Below the pieces are notes generated by a model. That model had not been told where the DNA came from and made no database searches. It saw nothing but the letters and a program-made list of their open reading frames with translations. Below are positions 25,215 through 33,200 of a stretch of DNA of 64,000 nucleotides, piece by piece. Position 1 is the stretch's first letter. Each line of letters begins with the position of its first letter. This stretch comes from Vulcanimicrobiota bacterium (lineage in GTDB: Bacteria; Vulcanimicrobiota; Xenobia; Xenobiales; JADMJV01). Location: positions 124,001 to 188,000 of the forward strand of contig JAHBVR010000002.1 of NCBI GenBank assembly GCA_019637395.1, in the 5' to 3' direction. The position numbers were made by a program, and so were the translations under genes.

Positions 25215-26591
25215 ATGCGGAAATTTTTATGCGCCGGGATGCTCTTGCTGAGTTTGAGCGCTTGGGCTCAGAGCGCTCCACCCCCGGTCGGCGTGATGTT
25301 CGTCGACGGGAAGGGCCACTGGGATCCTCTCAACCAGGCCGAAGCCACCTCACTGTTGCGCCCCGAGGTCATTAAAAAGCTCAGCTATGAACAGCGCCAG
25401 GACCTTTTGCACGAGCCGGAGCGACTGCTGGCTTGCTCGCGAGTGCGCGAGATTTTTTCTACTCCCCGTTTGCTCTTGCTGCCACCCCAGCGAGAGGGTC
25501 GCATTTTGGGAATTTATTTTGATTTGGAGAGCAAGGTCCGAGAAACTCTGCTGGCGGATGCGGATTTGAGCCCTCAGGAGGGGCGCGAGCAGTTGCTCCA
25601 GCTGGCCCAGAAGAAGTACGGACCGCATTCGGTGGCGGTTCTGGCCAATCCGCAGAGTCATCGCTACCACCTGCGCCACGCCAGCCATGTCGACACCAGC
25701 GGCGGCCTGCTTGAAATCCCCAGTTCTTACCAGGCCGAGGCCCAGGGTTATACGGCCTGTGAAATTTGCTTTGAGGCCGTGAACCGACCGGTCGATCAGG
25801 ACGAACTGGAGCGCTCGCTCGGCCAGCAATTGGCCCGCCAGGTGGAGTCGGAGTTTCGCCTCAGCCAGGATCCGGTGCTCATCGAGCGGGTGCAGCGCGT
25901 CGGGCGCCGCTTGCTCACCGGCAATCAGCTGGCCAACAACTACCGCTTTATCGTGCTCGAATCCGATAAGATCAATGCTTTTGCCGTACCCACCGGGCCG
26001 CTCTACGTAACCACGGCCCTGCTCAACGTGGTGGAATCGGAAGACGAATTATCGGGGGTGATGGGTCACGAGCTGGCCCATTCCGAGCTGCACCACGGCC
26101 GGCGCCAGTATGAGCAAGCCCAGCAATGGTCGTGGCTGAGCCTGCTGGCCGGTATCGCCACGCGTAACGCCTGGCTCTACAACGCCACTCAGATGTTCGG
26201 GTCCATGCTGACGCGCGGTTATTCCCGCGATTTTGAATTGGAAGCCGACCGCCAGGGCGTCTGGTATTCCTATGGAGCGGGCTATCGAGCCGATCACTTC
26301 AAGCTGACCTTGCAGAAATTTCTCGACCTCGAGAAGAAGCGGGGAACAGGCGGTTTCACCTGGCTGCGCACCCATCCCGGGAGCGAACAGCGCCTGCAGG
26401 AAATCAACGATATTCTGGGGCGGGTCGAACCATTGCGCTTGCTTCTGGAAGAGATCGAGCCGGTGGACGCGGGTCTGGCCGGACATCTGCAGCGCAAGGG
26501 CTCGCAATTTTTGGAAGACCCGCAGGAAGTGGTGCGTTTTTACGCAGCCTACCGGCAGCTCAATTTTTCATCGGTGAGCCCAGGCCAGTAG
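25215..26591 (+). CDS. Exported M48-family zinc metalloprotease
   Basis: 458 residues with a signal peptide (MRKFLCAGMLLLSLSAWA, then QSAPP). The protease domain has HELAH at 285-289 and ELEADRQG at about 341-348, the HExxH and third-ligand motifs of the BepA/Oma1-type M48 family, which handle misfolded envelope proteins. An insert near 145-190 (HRYHLRHASHV, then QGYTACEICF) looks like the small zinc-binding module seen in Ada and some nucleases, with one Cys replaced by His. A TATACT box ends 9 bases before the ATG, so a very short leader is possible. The 3' end overlaps the convergent protease gene by 24 bases. Confidence 0.85.
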   Translation: MRKFLCAGMLLLSLSAWAQSAPPPVGVMFVDGKGHWDPLNQAEATSLLRPEVIKKLSYEQRQDLLHEPERLLACSRVREIFSTPRLLLLPPQREGRILGIYFDLESKVRETLLADADLSPQEGREQLLQLAQKKYGPHSVAVLANPQSHRYHLRHASHVDTSGGLLEIPSSYQAEAQGYTACEICFEAVNRPVDQDELERSLGQQLARQVESEFRLSQDPVLIERVQRVGRRLLTGNQLANNYRFIVLESDKINAFAVPTGPLYVTTALLNVVESEDELSGVMGHELAHSELHHGRRQYEQAQQWSWLSLLAGIATRNAWLYNATQMFGSMLTRGYSRDFELEADRQGVWYSYGAGYRADHFKLTLQKFLDLEKKRGTGGFTWLRTHPGSEQRLQEINDILGRVEPLRLLLEEIEPVDAGLAGHLQRKGSQFLEDPQEVVRFYAAYRQLNFSSVSPGQ

Positions 26592-27281
26592 CTCCTGGAC
26601 GCCGCGGCCCCAGGCCGGCGAGACCAGGAAGTCGTCGCTGCCTTGGGAGGTGAGCCCGACCGAGACGTAGCCTCGCCCGCGCCGCTGCAGCCAGGGGCCG
26701 CCGCTGCAGCCTTCGCTCATGCTGGCGGATACGCGGGCGCCGCGCGTGTTCCAGTGCAGATCGTGGCATTGCGCCTGCCAGAGTTGGGCGCCTCCGGAGA
26801 CGTAGCCGATTACCGAGCAGTCGGGTTTGGGCTGGTAGCCCAGCAGGGGCAGGGCCAACAGCGGGGTTTCGTAGACTTTATCCAGCTTGGCGATGGCCAG
26901 GTCGTAATGGTGGTCGCGTAATTCCGTCCAGCCCCACAGCGAAGCCGCTGAGCGCACCCGGCTCCACAGACCTCCCTGCTGTCGCGAATACTGCAGGGCA
27001 AAGTAAAAGTCGCGGGTGCTCTCTCCCAACTCCGGGCGGAACAGGCAGTGGCCGGCCGTCATAATCGTATCGGGAGCCACCAGGAAGGCGGTGGTGGCCG
27101 TGCCCGTCTGCCCGTCCACCAGCAATCCCAGGCTGTTGAAGGGGGCCTTGTCCAGGTCCTCGATACGCCGCACCCCCGGGGCGGGCGTGGCCAGGATAGG
27201 GGAGGTGGCGATGTAGCGGGGGGTATGCTTACGAGCGCGACGGATCGGGAGCTCCACCAAAGTCGTGCGTAACGGAGGCAT
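26568..27281 (-). CDS. Trypsin-like serine protease (V8/Glu-endopeptidase type)
   Basis: 237 residues from the ATG at 27281; an in-frame start at 27332 would add 17 residues translated from a repeat and is less likely. The catalytic triad is visible: His in MTAGHC, Asp in HHYDLAI, Ser in MSEGCSGGPW. The order and spacing fit the small trypsin-like (S1B/V8) class that cleaves after Glu or at regulated sites. No standard signal peptide is seen, so it may act in the cytosol or be exported by another route. It is convergent with the M48 protease and divergent from the Usp gene. Confidence 0.85.
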   Translation of the reverse strand: MPPLRTTLVELPIRRARKHTPRYIATSPILATPAPGVRRIEDLDKAPFNSLGLLVDGQTGTATTAFLVAPDTIMTAGHCLFRPELGESTRDFYFALQYSRQQGGLWSRVRSAASLWGWTELRDHHYDLAIAKLDKVYETPLLALPLLGYQPKPDCSVIGYVSGGAQLWQAQCHDLHWNTRGARVSASMSEGCSGGPWLQRRGRGYVSVGLTSQGSDDFLVSPAWGRGVQELLAWAHR

Positions 27282-27293
27282 ATCCAGGGCTTT

Positions 27294-27389
27294 TCCAAGG
27301 GGGGCTAACGCGCCTCCCCCTGGACCCCCCACTTTTGTTCCAAGGGGGGGCTAACGCGCCTCCCCCTGGACCCCCCACTTTTTGTTCCA
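27294..27389. repeat. Tandem duplication of a 45-bp GC-rich element
   Basis: Two nearly identical copies start at 27295 and 27340: CCAAGGGGGG, CTAACGCGCCTCCCCCTGGA, CCCCCCACTT. They differ only in one G and one T of homopolymer runs. Each can fold, because the G6-7 run faces the C6 run. The pair occupies the gap between the divergent protease and Usp genes, where both promoters should be. Confidence 0.9.
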
Positions 27390-27428
27390 GGCAGGCGAAC
27401 CTGCCCTCATGGGGCGAACCGGCTGGAC

Positions 27429-27899
27429 ATGAAGATCGAGAATGTGTTGGTGCCGTTAGACGGTTCGGAATTGTCGTTAAAAGCTTTGGAGCACGCGGAA
27501 AAGCTAGCGCTGCCCCTGGGAGCCAAGGTGATCCTGCTGAGGGTGGGCGCCAGTATTGCTCCAGAAGCCTTTGGCCTGCCCGAACTCAGCATGGCTTTGG
27601 CCAACGAATTAACCTTGCAGCAGGCCAAGACGGAGGCGACCCTGACCGGCTACCTGGAGAAACTGGCCGAGCCGCTCCGCGAGAAGGGGATAAAAGTAGA
27701 AACGGTGGTCCGCTCCGGCGACCCCGCCAGCCAGATCGTGGAACTGGCCGAGAGCGAGCACGTCGATCTGGTGGTGATGTCCTCGCATGGGCGCACCGGA
27801 CTGACCCGCTGGATCTACGGGAGCGTAGCCGAGCGCGTCCTGCATAATGCCCGTTGCTCCCTCCTGGTCGTGCGCATTCCCCCCGAACACCTCAGCTAG
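27429..27899 (+). CDS. Universal stress protein (UspA superfamily)
   Basis: 156 residues, a single Usp domain. It starts IENVLVPLDGSELSLKALEHA and ends with the ATP-binding loop SSHGRTGLTRWIYGSVAERV followed by CSLLVVR, the G-x2-G-x9-GS pattern of ATP-binding Usp proteins. Such proteins bind ATP and support survival during stress or growth arrest, with no single known reaction. The ATG at 27429 has a weak upstream site. The gene has no same-strand neighbour, and its promoter region contains the 45-bp duplication. Confidence 0.9.
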   Translation: MKIENVLVPLDGSELSLKALEHAEKLALPLGAKVILLRVGASIAPEAFGLPELSMALANELTLQQAKTEATLTGYLEKLAEPLREKGIKVETVVRSGDPASQIVELAESEHVDLVVMSSHGRTGLTRWIYGSVAERVLHNARCSLLVVRIPPEHLS

Positions 27900-27981
27900 C
27901 TTCGTCCGGAAGGAGACCGCGAGGGGCCGGTCGGTATCGACTCAACTCTGAAGCACTCCCGGGAAGGGTGCTTCCTCTCGT

Positions 27982-28821
27982 TCAGTGCCCGCCAAATTGT
28001 TCGCCGGCGGGGATTTCGAAGTCGAGGCGGTTTTGTGGCGTCGGTAGGGGGCAGGTGGCGTAGGGGGTCCAGCAGCACGGCGGATTGTAGGCTTTGTTGA
28101 AGTCCAGCACCACACCGCCACGGGCGTCGGCTTTTTCGATGTCCAGGAAACGCCCGCCGCCGTAGCTGCCGTGACCGTTGGAGCGGTCGCCGAACATGAG
28201 AGAATAACCTTCACCTTCTTGACTGACCTGTAGCGAGTAGCTCTTGCCCTGGTGGGAAAACTCAATTTCGCCGGGGCTCTGGCTGACTTCCTCGAGGCCG
28301 CTGATGACGCTTTCGGCCCGCATTTCTCGAGGTCTATCGTAAGGCTTGAAGTGAGCCTGAACGCGCCAGGCGGGGTCGATTGTGAAGAAGTCCAGACCCT
28401 TGAAAGCGCGCCGCACCGGACTGTCATTGTCCTTCACGCGCAGGCCCAGACGTCCGTCGCGGCGGATCGTATACCAACTGATGGAGCCGGATTGGAGAAT
28501 GGTAGCTGCTTCCGGTTCGTCCGGGTCGCAGATTTTTTCGCCGGTGGCCTCACTTTTCCAGCCGAGGCGAATTCCGTCCCAGTGATAGGAGCCGAGGTAG
28601 GCCGGGCCCGCTGTGAGGCGAAACGAGCAATCGGCGGCGGAGCCGAGTCGGTTCTCGCCCTTCTCCATCCAGAACAATCCGACCAGCGTGAGCCAGCCGT
28701 TGGGCTGGCGCAGTCGTTCGAGGCGCCGGGCCCGCCATTGCTCGATCGAGGTGAAATAGTCGTCGGCCTGAACGCCGCCACTCAAAATCATGAGCGCCAA
28801 CAGAGCTAACCAGGGTTTCAT
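27982..28821 (-). CDS. Exported DUF1684 protein
   Basis: 279 residues with a signal peptide (MKPWLALLALMILSGGVQA). The mature protein has the DUF1684 hallmarks LTLVGLFWMEKGENRLGS, GDRSNGHGSYGGGRFLD and the C-terminal VLDFNKAYNPPCCWTPYATC. DUF1684 proteins form beta-rich folds of unknown activity, often in secreted form. The start overlaps the NeuD-like stop (ATGA), so it is the last gene of a coupled trio (30145 to 27982). The sequence before its ATG is pyrimidine-rich, so initiation probably depends on that coupling. Confidence 0.85.
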   Translation of the reverse strand: MKPWLALLALMILSGGVQADDYFTSIEQWRARRLERLRQPNGWLTLVGLFWMEKGENRLGSAADCSFRLTAGPAYLGSYHWDGIRLGWKSEATGEKICDPDEPEAATILQSGSISWYTIRRDGRLGLRVKDNDSPVRRAFKGLDFFTIDPAWRVQAHFKPYDRPREMRAESVISGLEEVSQSPGEIEFSHQGKSYSLQVSQEGEGYSLMFGDRSNGHGSYGGGRFLDIEKADARGGVVLDFNKAYNPPCCWTPYATCPLPTPQNRLDFEIPAGEQFGGH

Positions 28822-29471
28822 GAGGAGGAAGATTTGAGCGGGCGGGCCGGATTTCCCGCCACCCGTTCCCCGGCCGCCACGGATTTGACTACCACACTAC
28901 CGATCCCCAGCAGGCAGCCTTCTCCCAGCCGCAAGCGCTCCCGCACCAAACTGCCGGCTCCCAGATAGCAATTTCGCTCTACTTCCACGAAACCGGAGAG
29001 AATCACCCCGGTGGCCAGCGTATTGTAGTCGCTTACTTCCGTATCGTGGCTGACGCGGCAACCGGGCAGCATGACCACCTGGTCGCCCAGGCGGCAGCCG
29101 GCCGACAGGGTGCACTGTTGTAGAATCACGCAACCGCGGCCGATTGCCGCCCACTGCGAAACACTGGAGCTGGGATGGATGACCGAAGCCCAGCGCTCCC
29201 GGGCGATTCCGAGCCTGTCGAGCAGTGCCGGCTTGTCCCGATAACTGGTCGGACTGCCTATGGCCGTCACGAATTGAACTTGTGGGTCAAAGTCCGAGAC
29301 TGCCGCCAATCCACCCAAAATGGGAAAACCGTGCACACTGGCCTGAGCGGGCCGATCATCTAAAAATCCCAGTGGCCGGTAGCGCTCCTGAATGCGATTG
29401 GCCTCCAGCAGACTGTCGAGAATGTCGATTCCGTGGCTTCCGGAACCGAGAATCACGATGGGAGTGACCAT
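28818..29471 (-). CDS. NeuD/PglD-like hexapeptide acyltransferase
   Basis: 217 residues. The N-terminal nucleotide-type fold (VILGSGSHGIDILDSL, then GFLDDRP) and a C-terminal left-handed beta-helix of hexapeptide repeats (HPSSSVSQWAAIGRGCVILQ onward, to GSVVVKSVAAGERVAGNPA) match the NeuD/PglD sugar O- or N-acetyltransferases. These use acetyl-CoA to acylate amino sugars of surface glycans. The ATG overlaps the upstream stop (TGATG), and its own stop overlaps the DUF1684 start. No sugar nucleotide genes are adjacent, so the substrate is open. Confidence 0.85.
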   Translation of the reverse strand: MVTPIVILGSGSHGIDILDSLLEANRIQERYRPLGFLDDRPAQASVHGFPILGGLAAVSDFDPQVQFVTAIGSPTSYRDKPALLDRLGIARERWASVIHPSSSVSQWAAIGRGCVILQQCTLSAGCRLGDQVVMLPGCRVSHDTEVSDYNTLATGVILSGFVEVERNCYLGAGSLVRERLRLGEGCLLGIGSVVVKSVAAGERVAGNPARPLKSSSS

Positions 29472-30145
29472 CAGGGCTGTAGGAAGTGCTGAATCTGCTC
29501 GACCAGGTCTTCGTTAAACTCGTCACCCGGAGCCAGCAGGCTGAGTAAAGCCTCGCGCAGGAAGCCTTCGGCCAACTGTTGGCGGATTTCGGCCTGCACC
29601 GTCTCTGCCTGGGCCTCGCGCAGGCGCCTGGTCAATTCCTGGATCTGGGCGTGGGCCTGTTCATTCTGTTCTTGAAATTCACTGACCACCAGTCCTAATT
29701 CTTCGAGTTCTTCCTCGCGCGTGCGCAGCAGTTCTTGCAAATCCTCCAATTGGCTGCCGGCGGAAGGAGCGGAGTCCCCGGGAAGCAGACGTTCTTCCAG
29801 AGCTTTCAGGTCGGCCCAGGTAGGTTGGGTGGCCAGGGCCTGGCTGAGGCGGGCCACTTCTTCTACCAGAGCCTGGAAAGTGGCGGCATCAGGAGCTTTG
29901 GCCTTGACCGCCGGCGGTTTCTTGGGCGCTCGGCTGGTGCTTTGAGCCCTGGGCTTGGGAGCCGGCTTGGCCGGGGGAGCTGGCTCGGAGGGAGCCGGCT
30001 TTTCGCGCCGTTCCTGGCGCACGAAAGCGGGAGGCTTTTCCAAACCGGTGGGCCGATTCTTACGCTGACCCAAGAGGGCGCTTCGATGCAGCCCTCCCTC
30101 AGGGGGGTGGAAGGCGGAATTTGATTCGGCGGAATCAGGAGTCAA
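29471..30145 (-). CDS. Pro/Ala-rich coiled-coil protein
   Basis: 224 residues, apparent TTG start, so the exact N terminus is uncertain. Residues about 45-85 are a low-complexity basic Pro/Ala/Lys linker (PAPSEPAPPAKPAPKPRAQS). From about 90 there is a long heptad-type coiled coil (LQELLRTREEELEELGLVVS, TRRLREAQAETVQAEIRQQL). No enzyme motif is seen. It lies 77 bases after the giant AAA ATPase gene on the same strand and is coupled to the NeuD-like gene downstream. It might be a structural adaptor, but the partner is unknown. Confidence 0.65.
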   Translation of the reverse strand: MTPDSAESNSAFHPPEGGLHRSALLGQRKNRPTGLEKPPAFVRQERREKPAPSEPAPPAKPAPKPRAQSTSRAPKKPPAVKAKAPDAATFQALVEEVARLSQALATQPTWADLKALEERLLPGDSAPSAGSQLEDLQELLRTREEELEELGLVVSEFQEQNEQAHAQIQELTRRLREAQAETVQAEIRQQLAEGFLREALLSLLAPGDEFNEDLVEQIQHFLQP

Positions 30146-30222
30146 CAGCTTGGGTGGGACCTTTCTCCCGTGGTCTTTAGGGAGTTTCGCGCAGTCTCGA
30201 AGTGGAACCTGCCCTGGCCCAC

Positions 30223-33200
30223 CTACAGGTCCAACTGCTCGAGGGCTTTTACGGCATCGGCCAGGGTGTGGATATCCTTAAATGCTTCAAAGGTACGCAC
30301 CAATCCGGGATCCATCAAAATGACTTTGGCCTTGGGCCCGCGCAGCCTTTGACCAAGTTGCTGCAGCTTGGGAACGAACTGCATCAGGTTATCCAGAGAG
30401 CCGACCATGGCGCTGCTGGCTTCCGGAGCCAGGACTACCTGAGTTGGAGCTGAGCTGGCCGCCATGACCACCGGCGTGCCGGAGCTTTCCACCACACGGG
30501 CCGGCTGGCTGGCCAGTTTATCGATGGCTCGCGAAAGTTTTTCTAACACCGGAGCCAGGTCCGACTGAGGTGCGGGCATGATCGTCGGAGACGCCGGAGC
30601 GTTGCCCCCGGGCGCGGGAGCGGCCACCGTGACGACCTGAGGAGCTGCCGCCAGGCCGGCGGCTCCCAGGCGTTCCAGAGCCAGACCTATGCGATCCAGG
30701 GCGGCGCCCAGCTCGACCGGGGCGGCTCCGGCTCCATTGCCACCTTTCTCGAGAGCTTGGGTCACGTGGCGGCCCATCTGCACCATGGCATTCTGCAGGG
30801 CCTGGACATAGGGGGTGAGGTCGGCCTGGGGAGCGCCGCCACTGGAGGGAATTTCGCTCAACTTGACCAGCAGAGGCGCGGGATCGCGCTGGCTCACCTG
30901 CAAGATATTGCCCGAGATCTGGTCGAGGTTTTCCGAGACCTTGCCCAGCACCGAGGTCATGCGCATGACCGGATCGTCGCTGCCACCGCTGGCCTGGCGC
31001 CGTCCAAAGCCGCGCTTGATCTCGGCCCAACGCTCCTTCTGCTGATCGGTCATGCGGCCGCGCAGTTCGGCCAGCTTGAGCAGGTTCTGCTCCGCTCCGG
31101 TGGTCAACGTCTGCGATTCGCCGGCGTAGTGATCGTCGAGCAGTCGTTCGACCTCTTCATCGTTCATGACGGCCACCACTTTCTCGGTCACCTTGGTCAT
31201 GTTGCGGTAGCTGCCTTGCAGCTTGAAGGAGGGCTCCGTGCGATAAGCGTCGTCGGTGGCGGCCGAAGCGATATATTGCTTATTGACGGCCAGCAACACT
31301 TTCTGCACGGTGAAGAGCTTGCGCATTACCGAAAGAATTTCGTCCAGCTCCACACTCGAGTAGTTGTGAGAAAGCTCGTTGGCGTTGACGGGCATGCCCT
31401 CAGCCATGCGGATCAGTTTGTAGATGTCCTCGGGGTCGCGGCTGGCCAGGGGAGCCAGCGAGGGATTGGAAGTTAGCGCGTTCTCCAGATAGCTAAGCTC
31501 GAAAACGGCTTCCTTACCCTGCATGACGTCGCCCAGATTGTAGGTGTCGGCGCGGTTGGCCAACATGTCGGGAATTTGGAAGCGGGCGCCCGACTCCGTG
31601 TAGGGATTGCCGGCCATGCAGATGCAGAAGCGTTTGCCCTTCATATCGTAGGTGCGCGTGCGCCCTTTCCAGACGCCCTCCACCTTGCGTTGGGCATCGC
31701 ACAGGGAGATGAACTTCTGCAAGAATTCCGGATTGGTGTGCTGGATATCATCGATATAGAGCATGACATTATTGCTCATTTCCAGCGCGAAATTGACCTT
31801 TTCCACTTCTTGTTTGGCAGTGGCGCTGGTGGCTTCGGCCGGATCCAGCGAGACCACCGAATGGCCCAGAGCTGGACCGTTGATTTTCACGAAGATCAGG
31901 CCGAGACGGTTGGCCACATACTCCATCAGGGTGGTTTTACCGTAACCGGGAGGCGAAACCAGCAAAAGCATGCCCATCTGATCGGTGCGTTTGTTTTCGC
32001 CCAGCGAACCCATCTGCTTGGCCAGGTTGTCGCCCACCAGCGGCAGGTAGATTTCGTTGATCAACTTGTTGCGCACAAAGGCGGTCATGACTTTGGGAGC
32101 CATCTCGTCCATGCGCAGGCGCACTCTTTGCTTGGCCAGGATGTTGCGGCGGATTTCCTGATAGTGGCGGAAGGCCGGCACGCGCACCTGGCGGAATTGG
32201 TCGAGGCGGGCGACGAACTGCTCCAGGCGCAGATCCATGACCCGGTTCTTGATGCGCGGATGTTGTCCCAGCAATCCCTGAATGGTGATCTTGGTGTTGG
32301 TGGAGGAAGCCTCGCGCTCCATCTTGCCTTCGGTGAGCAGCAAACTGGCGGCCTCTTCCTGGGAGATACTCCAGCGTTCCAGCACGTCCTCCGGTTGGTT
32401 CTGGGGATTGGCGGCCACGAAAGCCTGTAGCCAGGCCAGCGACAGCTCGTAGCTGCGGCGCAGGTCACCGCGCAGCCCCGACCATTGGGCCTGCAATTTG
32501 GGCAGGGCTCCGGTTTCCTGGAGATAGCGCATAAAGTTGTCGCGTAGAGCCACCGCGCCGCCCGAAACCAGGAACTTACCGTCAGCGTCTCCCAGATCTT
32601 CGACCAGATATTCGCCGGCCAACATCAGGTCGTGCTCGCTGGCTTCAATGTAGTTCTTGTGGCAGAACGTCTTGATGCGGCTCGAAAATTCTTTGGCCAG
32701 GCGCGAGGTGGCCGTGGAGGGTCCAAAAATGCTCTGCATGAGCTTGAAGGAGGTGGATTGGCTGGTGTAGGTGCGCCGTTCGTTTTCATCCAGATCGTAG
32801 GCCCACCACAGACTGGCGGCGTGGCGCACCCGGCTGGAGAAGCGCAGGTGGCGCGCGCTTTGATACAAGGTTAGCAAACTCTCGAGAATCACGGCTGCGT
32901 CGGTGTCGTGGATGCCCCTATCGTAGCCCTCGTCGTAGCGGTCCTGAGCATAAGCGCGCACGATATCGAGCAAACCCGGATGAACCGAACTGGCGGCCGC
33001 TTCGTCGCCCAGACCGGCGGTGCGGGGCGGACCACTCAGCAGGGTGTCATAGAGCAGTTTCAAGGAAAGTCCCTTGCGCCCGACCTCGGCGTCATTGAGC
33101 ATGCAGAAGGCCAGGTACTCGGAGCGGTAGACGTCGTTGGTTTCGGACACCAGCGATTGCTCCCAGAAGTCCCGGGTCTTTTCCAGTTCGGGATGCTCGA

